NCBI GenBank assembly: GCA_947449765.1
Contig: CANFSP010000002.1
Location: 1 to 64,000 of the forward strand
Direction of reading: 5' to 3'
Length of the DNA stretch: 64,000 nt
Source: Actinomycetota bacterium
GTDB taxonomy: Bacteria; Actinomycetota; Actinomycetes; Actinomycetales; Microbacteriaceae
The notes under the pieces are model-generated. The model did not search any database, was not told where the DNA came from, and was given only the letters and a program-made list of their open reading frames with translations. A program made the position numbers and the translations under genes. Shown here piece after piece: positions 43,271 to 50,231 of the stretch. Numbering within the stretch: position 1 is the stretch's first letter; each line of letters opens with the position of its first letter.

Positions 43271-44397
43271 CAGTCCCCCTTAAATGCCTCGTCGAATGCC
43301 TTCTGCATGTTGGGCGCGATTGTGGGGTATTCGATGCCAGAGAACGTCTTGAATAAGGCCTCAAAGACGATTTGAGCGCCCTCGACAGGAACTGCCATGC
43401 CGATCTGCTTGCGAACGTTTTCTTTCGATCCCTCAAAGACGAAATCGTCGGGGAAGGTTTGCAGGCGGGCCCTCTCACGGTTGGTAAGCGCTCTTGGTTC
43501 GGCCCAGTGGTAGACGTGTGTACCCCCACCTCCTGAACCAGTGATTGTGTAGGAAGGCTTGGCTGGATCCAGGCGACGATAAATTTGGCTTATTCGCGCC
43601 CCCTTCACGTTGAGCTGGAGCTCTGGCGGAAGATCGGCGTTGAACGCATTTTGGCCTGGCGCGATGTGCTTCAAACGCTCCACGACGACAGCGGACTGTT
43701 TAGTCAGCTCGTTGTTCGGCGCATCCGAACGGATCGGCGGAACTGTGAGCCTCGTCAGGACTGTGTTATCGACTTCTTCGTAGGGCGAAGTGGACGGGAC
43801 TTTGAACTCAAGATCCAGATCGTTCCTAATGCCAACAATGATGATGCGGTGTCGTGCTTGAGGGAGACCGTATTTTTCAAACTTGTAAAGGTGCGGGACG
43901 AGGGTGTAGCCGCCATGAGCCCCCGCCTCAGAGAGATCACGCAGAATCTGAGTGAAAGCGTTACCTTCATTCGAGCTACGAAGTCCGCCCACGTTCTCGG
44001 CCACAAACCACTGCGGCGAATGGGCGTTGAGCACTCTAACTCCGTAGGTGTAGAGCGGGCCGAACTTACCGTTGGTGCCTCGTTGTTCACCAACCTGGCT
44101 GAAGTCGTTGCAAGGGAATCCAAATGCAAAGCCATCGATTGCGCCGAGCGATTCGATGTCAAGCTCTCGAACATCGCCGTGGATTACGCTCTCCTCGCTA
44201 GCCCCAGGAATGTTGCGCAGATAGGTGCGGACGGTCGAAGAATCATAATCGTTCGCCCAGGCGTGTTCTAGCTCAGTTCCTGGCACGCGATCCGCCGCTA
44301 GGTGGGCCCCAAGGGCCATACCGCCTGGCCCGCTGAAGAGCTCGCCGAACTTAAAGTGCACTTTGTTTACCCATCTGATGTTTTGCGCCTGGTTCAA
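43270..44397 (-). CDS. DNA (cytosine-5) methyltransferase
   Basis: A 375-residue C5 methyltransferase with motifs in order: I 'FGELFSGPGGMALG' (SAM), IV 'FGFPCNDFSQVG' with catalytic C96, VI 'VAENVGGL', VIII 'QARHRIIIVG', a target-recognition region of ordinary size, IX 'RALTNRERARLQTFP' and X 'KQIGMAVPVEGAQIV'. Motif IV has PCNDFS rather than PCQxFS, and motif X has QIGMAVP rather than QIGNAVP. It would protect host DNA from the coupled nuclease. The recognition site cannot be read. It is divergent from the ParB-like operon, with 123 bases between them. Confidence 0.94.
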   Translation of the reverse strand: MNQAQNIRWVNKVHFKFGELFSGPGGMALGAHLAADRVPGTELEHAWANDYDSSTVRTYLRNIPGASEESVIHGDVRELDIESLGAIDGFAFGFPCNDFSQVGEQRGTNGKFGPLYTYGVRVLNAHSPQWFVAENVGGLRSSNEGNAFTQILRDLSEAGAHGGYTLVPHLYKFEKYGLPQARHRIIIVGIRNDLDLEFKVPSTSPYEEVDNTVLTRLTVPPIRSDAPNNELTKQSAVVVERLKHIAPGQNAFNADLPPELQLNVKGARISQIYRRLDPAKPSYTITGSGGGGTHVYHWAEPRALTNRERARLQTFPDDFVFEGSKENVRKQIGMAVPVEGAQIVFEALFKTFSGIEYPTIAPNMQKAFDEAFKGD

Positions 44398-44520
44398 AGA
44401 TAGGCCTCTCGGCTGACAGTCACGATGCGGCTCATCGACACAGGAGTTTTTCGCTTTTCAGTCGATGATGTCAGTGCGAATTAGTACGGTTATCTTTATC
44501 AGCATAAAAAAGGGGGAATC
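44398..44520. promoter_or_regulatory. Divergent promoter region between the two cargo operons
   Basis: This AT-richer 123-base gap separates the starts of the methyltransferase and ParB-like genes, so promoters for both must lie here. A TATCTT -10-like hexamer and the strong ribosome binding site AGGGGG are visible ahead of GTG 44521. No controller (C protein) gene is present. Confidence 0.5.
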
Positions 44521-45834
44521 GTGGACCTAAACGAACGCGCCGAAGGCATTATTCGAGCGCTTGAGGACTATAAACATCAGAAGCTCAACCGCACGGAGAC
44601 GATTGAGTATCGGGGCAAATCACTGAGCCTTGAGGTTGTACGACTTAGTCCGATGTTGCCGCTTCTGAATCACGACAACAGCCGCGTCTCCGCCCAGTTG
44701 AAAACACATCCTCAGAGGGATGTGGTTTACCAAGAACCGACGTCTGCGGCAGCGCAGGAAATCCTTGCGGAAATTCTCTCCCAGACTGACAAGTTCAAAG
44801 ATCTGAAAGACGAACTAAAGCAGTTCGGGCAGATCAACCCTGGAATCATCACTCGTCAGGGCGTCCTCGTCAACGGCAACACGCGACTAGTCGCAGCCCG
44901 CTTAGGCGGTGCCGAAGGATTCGACGTTGCTGTCTTGCCGACCGATGCCACTTCAGAAGACTGTTTCGAAATCGAAATGTCACTTCAGCTTCGCAAGCTG
45001 ACGCACCAGGACTACACCCTGACCAACAGATTGCTCCTCGTAGCCCGATACACAGAGCGTGGAGGCCACTCTGACGAAGACCTCATCAAGAAGATGGGCT
45101 GGATCCGAAACGGTAAACGCAAGCTGGCTCTTCACAGGCAGATGCTGAGCTTGATCGAGGAAATCCGAGAGACCAGCCCCACGCCTCTCGACTATAGGTT
45201 CTTCGACAACAAAGAACAGATGCTGAAAGACCTCGTCGAAAAATATGACGCGCTCAGTGCCGAGAGCTACCAAGAAGCTCAAAACATGAAGTGGATGAGA
45301 ATCCTCGGCATGGTGCTCGGAGTCAACAAAGACCAGGTTCGAGCCATCGATGAAGACTTCATGGAAGACAATCTGGCGCAACGCGTTGACGGTAACTCCG
45401 CAGGCTCTTTCCTAGAGCAGTTTGAGCGCGTATCTCAAGGTGATCCTCTCGACGATCTACTCGACTCAGAGGGCTCAAATGAGCCTCGGGTGGACTTTAG
45501 GGAGGCTGTCGCCCAGGTGCTGACACAAACTCTTGAACCTAATGGCCAGATGAACGAGGAAGAGCTTGAAAACTTCCATGAACTGACCAAGCAGATGCGC
45601 GCTGGTGCCGAAGCCGTTATCGAACAAGAAAAGCAAAATAATAGCCGCATGGAACCCGCGGAACGCCTCGGTGAAGCTCGAATGAGAATCGAAGACATTG
45701 CGGAGAGATTGCCCGAGTTGTTCAAGGACAGTTCATTCGATACACGCAAGTTCGAGTATGAAACCAAGAAGGTGCTCAAGGCAGTGAGCCAATTGCACGA
45801 GGAGCTTGGGCGTCAGCTAGAGCGACGATCGTAA
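44521..45834 (+). CDS. ParB/Srx-fold-like protein of the defence cassette
   Basis: A 437-residue soluble protein. Residues 95-130 contain 'FGQINPGIITRQGVLVNGNT' followed by RLVAA, which resembles the ParB/sulfiredoxin core with the GNTR box (118-122) in place of GERR. The central part is helical and charged; the C-terminus is strongly helical ('QMRAGAEAVIEQEKQ'), probably coiled coil. In other defence systems ParB-like proteins serve as ATP/CTP-dependent nucleases, DNA binders or ATPase partners. The start is GTG 44521, after AGGGGG. It is co-transcribed with the SNF2 gene 10 bases downstream. Confidence 0.7.
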   Translation: MDLNERAEGIIRALEDYKHQKLNRTETIEYRGKSLSLEVVRLSPMLPLLNHDNSRVSAQLKTHPQRDVVYQEPTSAAAQEILAEILSQTDKFKDLKDELKQFGQINPGIITRQGVLVNGNTRLVAARLGGAEGFDVAVLPTDATSEDCFEIEMSLQLRKLTHQDYTLTNRLLLVARYTERGGHSDEDLIKKMGWIRNGKRKLALHRQMLSLIEEIRETSPTPLDYRFFDNKEQMLKDLVEKYDALSAESYQEAQNMKWMRILGMVLGVNKDQVRAIDEDFMEDNLAQRVDGNSAGSFLEQFERVSQGDPLDDLLDSEGSNEPRVDFREAVAQVLTQTLEPNGQMNEEELENFHELTKQMRAGAEAVIEQEKQNNSRMEPAERLGEARMRIEDIAERLPELFKDSSFDTRKFEYETKKVLKAVSQLHEELGRQLERRS

Positions 45835-45844
45835 CTCGCACTTC

Positions 45845-47656
45845 ATGAGTGATCTATTTGTTGGCGTGAGCGATGACGGCCAAATCGAAATTCGGCCTGA
45901 TGCAAGCATGCCTTCAGAACGTTGGCTCCAAGTTGCGACGGCGTGGGGGCGAACGGATGCCTTAGCCCTGCGCAGTCGTTTGCTCAGACTCGAACCCTCT
46001 GACTTTGTCCAGCGCATGGCATGGTTGCGGGACTCGTGGCGTGCAAGAGGCGGTTCAGTAGAGATAGCGCCCGAGGTGCCTGAGGTGGTCAGGGGCGTTC
46101 AGCAGGGGAAGTCTGAATTCGAGCGCTTGTTGCACTCCTCCACCGCGCTCGCAGAAGCCGATTGCTTTGAGGTCCCGCACCTATCTCGAGAGCTGACGGA
46201 CCACCAGGAACGAAACATAAGCCTGTTGCTGAGGATGAAGAGCGGAGCAAATTTCTCTGTGCCTGGTGCAGGAAAAACGATGACCGCACTCGCAGTCTGG
46301 CGCATCCTGAAGGCTCGGGGTGACGTGAACAAATTGCTCGTGATTTGTCCCCGTTCGGCATTCGGAAGTTGGGACGTCGAGGCTCGAGAATGCTTCGACG
46401 ATCACCCCAAGGTCTTTGTCTACGACAGTCAGCCGATCGATCCAGGCGCTGAAATCGTCGTGACCAACTATGAAAAGCTTGAATCCACAGACAGGTTGGA
46501 GTATCTAACCAACTGGGCATCACGGAACGCCGTCCACCTCGTAATCGACGAGGCCCACAGGATCAAGGCTGGTGGGGCCTCAGTGCGATGGCGTGCTTGC
46601 AAAAAATTAAGCGCCGTGGCCAAACGGGTTGACCTTCTGACGGGAACGCCCATGCCCCAGGGCCCAGACGACTTGGCCTCCCTGTACAAACTCTCTTGGC
46701 CAACACTCCCAAGCTCCTACCTCAGCACTGGCCTACTTACGAGCATGCGACGAAATACTACTTTCGTCCGAACGACGAAGACTGAGCTGGGACTACCCGA
46801 GATGCTGTTGGAGCCCATTGTGAGCCCTCCCGACAAACTCCAGGGCGAGATTTACAGCGCACTAAAGGATCAATACGCGGGTGTCTTTGGTATTTCAAAT
46901 CCCGAGAGTGCGTTGTTTGCGAGGCGAGGGAAGGCGATTATGTCGCTCCTTGCCGCAGCCACCAACCCTGGCTTGCTACTCTCCCCTTCCATGCAAGAGC
47001 TAACCCTGGGAATTCAGTGGCCTCCGACTGAAATCCAAAACAACCACCGCCTCCTCGACCTCGCACGCGAATACCTCCGACACGAGATGCCATGGAAGTT
47101 CAAGTACGCTGCCCGACGCGTTGAGCAACTCGCGAACGAAGGCAAAAAGGTGATCATTTGGTCCAATTTCGTTGGAAACTTGCTGTCCCTGCAGAGAACT
47201 CTGGAAGCGTTCTCCCCCGCGCTGGTTTACGGTGCCGTTGGCGCTGAAGATCGCGAATCGGAAATCGAGAGATTCAGAAAGGACCCTTCCTGCAGCGTCC
47301 TACTTACAAACCCTCAGACGCTCGGTGAGGGAATCAGCCTTCATCATGAATGCCACGATGCCATTTACATCGATCGAACTTATAACGCGGGCTTGTACTT
47401 GCAGTCCCTGGATCGCATTCACCGACTTGGCCTGAAACAGGGAACGTTGACGAATATTCAGATCTTGGCCACCGAGGGCACCATCGACACTCGAGTCGCC
47501 TCAAGGTTAGACCTGAAGATTCGCCGCCTAGGGAGTTTTCTCGACGACTCAGGATTGGCGACGAGCTCATTGCCTCAGGGCGATGAAATACGCCCTGAGG
47601 ATGTCCTCGGCATGGATGACGCAGACTTCACAGATCTTTTCAGCCATCTCGGATAG
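45845..47656 (+). CDS. SNF2/DEAD-family DNA helicase-translocase
   Basis: A 603-residue superfamily 2 enzyme. Residues 1-110 form a unique N-terminal region. Motifs: I 'FSVPGAGKTMTALA' (137-150), II 'VIDEAHRIKAG' with DEAH (235-238), III 'LLTGTPMPQGPDDLASLY', IV 'KVIIWSNFVGNLLSL', V 'LGEGISLHHECHDAIYIDRT' and VI 'QSLDRIHRLG'. These are the SNF2 forms of the motifs. It probably moves along DNA to bring the nucleases to unmodified sites (inference from related systems). The downstream nuclease gene starts 5 bases after its stop. Confidence 0.92.
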   Translation: MSDLFVGVSDDGQIEIRPDASMPSERWLQVATAWGRTDALALRSRLLRLEPSDFVQRMAWLRDSWRARGGSVEIAPEVPEVVRGVQQGKSEFERLLHSSTALAEADCFEVPHLSRELTDHQERNISLLLRMKSGANFSVPGAGKTMTALAVWRILKARGDVNKLLVICPRSAFGSWDVEARECFDDHPKVFVYDSQPIDPGAEIVVTNYEKLESTDRLEYLTNWASRNAVHLVIDEAHRIKAGGASVRWRACKKLSAVAKRVDLLTGTPMPQGPDDLASLYKLSWPTLPSSYLSTGLLTSMRRNTTFVRTTKTELGLPEMLLEPIVSPPDKLQGEIYSALKDQYAGVFGISNPESALFARRGKAIMSLLAAATNPGLLLSPSMQELTLGIQWPPTEIQNNHRLLDLAREYLRHEMPWKFKYAARRVEQLANEGKKVIIWSNFVGNLLSLQRTLEAFSPALVYGAVGAEDRESEIERFRKDPSCSVLLTNPQTLGEGISLHHECHDAIYIDRTYNAGLYLQSLDRIHRLGLKQGTLTNIQILATEGTIDTRVASRLDLKIRRLGSFLDDSGLATSSLPQGDEIRPEDVLGMDDADFTDLFSHLG

Positions 47657-47661
47657 CGCTC

Positions 47662-48402
47662 ATGTCTGATCTGTTCCTCCAAATGGCACTTGATTGCATT
47701 CAGTTCGCCTACGCCGCGCGACACGTGCAGGACTACACAGACTTTTGTAAACGCCAGCTCGGGGCAGGAACGGCCTATTACGACAGAATTCGCATCAAGG
47801 ACCAACTCATCGATGAAGGCTTCATTCGCCTCGATGGCAACACACTTCGGCTGGGAATGGCCCAGGGAGTCGAATGGCTGGAACGAGGCCTGGCGGATGG
47901 AGAGCCTGAAGCTTGGGAACTCTGCGATCTCTACCCGAAGAGGAAGCTGAAGTTCGATCCCGATGACACTTCGGCTCGGGAGCTTGGGTTAGCGGGTGAG
48001 CTCTATGTCATCGAACGCTTGAAGGAACGCGTCCCAAAAGGATTCCAAGACCGCATCATTCATGTTTCATTGGAAGACGACTCCGCGGGATATGACATCA
48101 GGACACCGTCCGTAAACGGGGCGGAGGATGAGGTACTCCTTGAAGTCAAAACCTCATCACGGGTTGGTCCATCATTTCGGCTGTTCCTCTCTCGCAATGA
48201 GGTCGAAACTGGCCTACGTAACGCGAACTGGTATCTGGTACTCGTCACTGCTTGTCAAGGAAAATTCGAGATCGCTGGGTCGGTAAAGATGTCCGCAATA
48301 GCTGACCTGCTCCCTCAGGATTCTTCCGATGAAGCCACGTGGATGTCCCTAAAGTTGGTTTTGCAACTCGACAATCTCATGGCGGGACTCCCTCAAGATT
48401 AG
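47662..48402 (+). CDS. DUF3883-like PD-(D/E)XK nuclease
   Basis: A 246-residue protein. Residues 1-95 include a winged-helix-like DNA-binding region ('AYYDRIRIKDQLIDEGFIRL'). Residues 105-200 form a DUF3883 (NO VEIN C-terminal-like) domain with the nuclease residues E113 ('AGELYVIERL'), D145 ('GYDIRTPS'), E161 and K163 ('LLEVKTSS'). These equal the E...D...ExK core of PD-(D/E)XK enzymes. It is the last gene of the ParB-SNF2 operon and so a second potential nuclease of the cassette. Other DUF3883 domains occur beside helicases and methyltransferases. Confidence 0.85.
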   Translation: MSDLFLQMALDCIQFAYAARHVQDYTDFCKRQLGAGTAYYDRIRIKDQLIDEGFIRLDGNTLRLGMAQGVEWLERGLADGEPEAWELCDLYPKRKLKFDPDDTSARELGLAGELYVIERLKERVPKGFQDRIIHVSLEDDSAGYDIRTPSVNGAEDEVLLEVKTSSRVGPSFRLFLSRNEVETGLRNANWYLVLVTACQGKFEIAGSVKMSAIADLLPQDSSDEATWMSLKLVLQLDNLMAGLPQD

Positions 48403-48511
48403 TTTGGCGTCGGCGCGACTGATCCTCAGTGCCCGAGTTTGATGCCAATCTCTTTATCCCCGTCGGTGGCTTGGGTTAAGCTGCAAAGGCGAGGAACATT
48501 GGGAGGTTGGC

Positions 48512-49795
48512 ATGGGATCTATAGAGAGCTATTCAACGGCAGGTGGCAAGCGATACCGCGCCCGTTACCGACGCCCCGACCACTCCCAAACTGACAAGCG
48601 CGGGTTCAAGACACAGAAGGCAGCGGAGCTCTTTCTGGCCAGTGTCGAAATTGAAAAGGCTAAAGGATCCTGGCTCGATCCCTCTCGTTCGCAAATCAAA
48701 ATCAGCGTCTGGGCAGAGGTTTGGTTCGACTCACTCCTGGACATCAAGCCCTCAACGCGCGAGGGCTACAGGCGCAATCTCGATAAGCACATAGTTCCCG
48801 CCTGGGGTACGAGAAAGCTCAGTGAGGTCGTGCACCAAGAAGTGCAATCTTGGATCGCTGGACTGAGCTCGTCTCTCGCTCCATCGACGGTGAATCAGGT
48901 CTTTTTCAACTTTCAATCGCTCTTTGATTTCGCGATTACCGACGGGCGCATCCAAAACAACCCCTGCAAGAACATCCGTCGGCCTAAGGTGCGAGAAACC
49001 AGCAAGACCTACCTCGGCCATGACCAAGTGCTCGCGCTCGCAGAGGCGTGCGGTACGAACGCGGACATCATCCTTACCCTTGCCTATACAGGCATTAGGT
49101 TCGGAGAGCTCGCTGGTTTGCAGGTTCGCAACATCGACTTCGCCAATAACCGCTTGGTCATCGACTCCACACTCTCGGAGATCTCTGGAGTCCTGAGACT
49201 GGGAAGCCCTAAGAACGGCAGCACGCGATCGGTCCCATTCCCCGCATTCTTATTGAGCGCTCTAAAGCACCGATGCCAAGGAAAGGGTCTCGATGAATAC
49301 GTTTTTCAAACCGAATTAGGTCGCCCTCTCCGAAACAACAACTTCCGCCGCGACTGCTTCAACCCCGCTCTAGAGGCGGTCCAACGCGTAGATCCGACAT
49401 TTCCGACGATTAATCCGCACAAGCTTCGAAATACTGCGGCATCTCTAGCCATCAGCGCGGGAGCGAACGTGAAGAGTCTCCAGCGCATGCTTGGCCACTC
49501 GAGTGCGGCCATGACACTTGACGTGTATGCAGACCTCTTTGAGGATGACCTCGACTCTGTGGGCGTGGCCCTGAATAACGCTGCCGAGAAACAAATTGTG
49601 GGCAAATTGTGGGCAATCCCGTTTTTCGTGGTCGAACTTAAACCCGCCGAAAACGAGGAAATCCCTGCTATTGCAGGGATTCCAGGTGGTGGCTCCGACG
49701 GGCGTCGATCCCGTGACCTCACGATTTTCAGTCGTGCGCTCTACCAACTGAGCTACAGAGCCGAGGCGGCAAGCCGTGGAGGACTCGTCGCCTAG
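48512..49795 (+). CDS. int: Tyrosine recombinase (integrase) of the element
   Basis: A 427-residue phage-type integrase. The N-terminus has an AP2-like arm-binding part ('RARYRRPDHSQTDKRGFKTQ') and a core-binding SAM-like domain (about 65-150). The catalytic part includes R in 'ALAYTGIRFGELAGLQ'-type sequence, 'HKLRNTAASL' (H-x-x-R), and 'MLGHSSAAMTLDVYADLF' with H and the nucleophile Y. GGGAGG lies 5 bases upstream of the ATG. The reading frame crosses the 48-bp attachment core and tRNA-Phe gene, so the last residues ('ALYQLSYRAEAASRGG'...) derive from antisense tRNA and flanking chromosome. Confidence 0.95.
   Translation: MGSIESYSTAGGKRYRARYRRPDHSQTDKRGFKTQKAAELFLASVEIEKAKGSWLDPSRSQIKISVWAEVWFDSLLDIKPSTREGYRRNLDKHIVPAWGTRKLSEVVHQEVQSWIAGLSSSLAPSTVNQVFFNFQSLFDFAITDGRIQNNPCKNIRRPKVRETSKTYLGHDQVLALAEACGTNADIILTLAYTGIRFGELAGLQVRNIDFANNRLVIDSTLSEISGVLRLGSPKNGSTRSVPFPAFLLSALKHRCQGKGLDEYVFQTELGRPLRNNNFRRDCFNPALEAVQRVDPTFPTINPHKLRNTAASLAISAGANVKSLQRMLGHSSAAMTLDVYADLFEDDLDSVGVALNNAAEKQIVGKLWAIPFFVVELKPAENEEIPAIAGIPGGGSDGRRSRDLTIFSRALYQLSYRAEAASRGGLVA
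49598..49614. repeat. Two GTGGGC repeats near attR (candidate integrase arm sites)
   Basis: TTGTGGGCAA occurs twice, with hexamers starting at 49598 and 49609 (11 bases apart), inside the 3' part of the integrase gene. The same spacing and core is seen at the other end of the element. A further GTGGGC at 49559 is not phased with them. Confidence 0.6.
49657..49683 (-). terminator. Hairpin after tRNA-Phe
   Basis: ATCCCTGC and GCAGGGAT pair perfectly around TATT (49661-49680), with partly paired flanks, followed on the minus strand by a short T-rich stretch. It sits just 3' of the tRNA and inside the integrase coding frame. Confidence 0.7.
49687..49762 (-). tRNA. tRNA-Phe (GAA), integration target (attR within it)
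   Basis: A complete 76-nt cloverleaf with encoded CCA. The acceptor arms GGCTCTG and CGGAGCC pair, and the anticodon loop CTGAAAA contains GAA. The 3' 48 bases (49687-49734) are identical to the distal copy at 39984. The gene is restored intact by the integrating element. It follows tRNA-Glu and tRNA-Asp on the same strand. Confidence 0.97.
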
Positions 49796-49798
49796 ATG

Positions 49799-49819
49799 AA
49801 AAACCCTTCCGAAGAAGGG
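49799..49819 (-). terminator. Intrinsic terminator after tRNA-Asp
   Basis: On the minus strand CCCTTC-TTCG-GAAGGG is followed by TTTTT (read from the plus strand, five A at 49799-49803). It would separate the Asp/Glu transcript from tRNA-Phe at least in part. Confidence 0.85.
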
Positions 49820-49828
49820 CCACATCCG

Positions 49829-49902
49829 CGACCCTGACGGGACTTGAACCCGCGACCTCCGCCGTGACAGGGCGGCGCGCTAACCAACTGCGCTACAGGG
49901 CC
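49829..49902 (-). tRNA. tRNA-Asp (GTC)
   Basis: Cloverleaf with acceptor GGCCCTG/CAGGGTC (one G-U), anticodon loop CTGTCAC with GTC, and T-loop GTTCAAG. CCA is not encoded. It lies between tRNA-Glu and tRNA-Phe. Confidence 0.96.
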
Positions 49903-49941
49903 TTGCGTATTGCTTGTGGCAACTTCACTAGCTTACATCTT

Positions 49942-50017
49942 TGGTGACCCCAACGGGATTCGAACCCGTGCTACCGCCGTGAAAGGGCGGCGTCCTAGGC
50001 CACTAAACGATGGGGCC
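49942..50017 (-). tRNA. tRNA-Glu (TTC)
   Basis: Cloverleaf with acceptor GGCCCCA/TGGGGTC, anticodon loop CTTTCAC with TTC, T-loop GTTCGAA, and encoded CCA. It is the first of the three tRNA genes in the transcription order. The 214-base gap upstream (50018-50231) holds its promoter and otherwise nothing recognised. Confidence 0.96.
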
Positions 50018-50231
50018 AGAGATGTTCGCAAATCGTGAAAATTGCAACACCCAAGCATAAAGGACGAGGCCGGCTGGGCGCTAATCGACATCCAACCTGG
50101 TCAGCCGAGACGCTCGACGGGTCAGTCTGGAACGATCGCGAAAACCTTCGACAAAAACTCGAAGGTTAAAGATTCATCCAAACTTGCCGGATTGCACCGA
50201 TTTCGGGCACGTCGGTTGTTACCGTGGTTGA

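Larger units (their letters stand above)
39984..49734. mobile_element. Integrative element in tRNA-Phe (about 9.7 kb) carrying a restriction/defence cassette
   Basis: The region is bounded by two identical 48-bp repeats (39984-40031 and 49687-49734), which are the 3' half of tRNA-Phe. Inside are a tyrosine recombinase beside the tRNA, a small helix-turn-helix excisionase candidate, a RecA-like replication protein and five cargo genes for DNA modification and cleavage. No capsid, portal, tail or conjugation genes are visible, so it is a mobilisable or satellite-like genomic island. Gene order from the distal end: rep, excisionase, [nuclease, methyltransferase minus], [ParB-like, SNF2, DUF3883 plus], integrase. 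Confidence 0.92.

Noticed and set aside
42263-48402. Assignment of the cassette to DISARM
   Set aside because: PLD, C5 methyltransferase and SNF2 proteins are shared, but no DUF1998 (DrmB) or DrmA-type helicase gene is present, and ParB-like and DUF3883 proteins are not DISARM parts.
49559-49564. A third GTGGGC at the integrase end
   Set aside because: It is 39 bases from the next copy, is not phased and falls in ordinary codons, so it is likely chance.
39984-49734. Prophage
   Set aside because: No capsid, terminase, portal, tail or lysis gene is visible in the interval.
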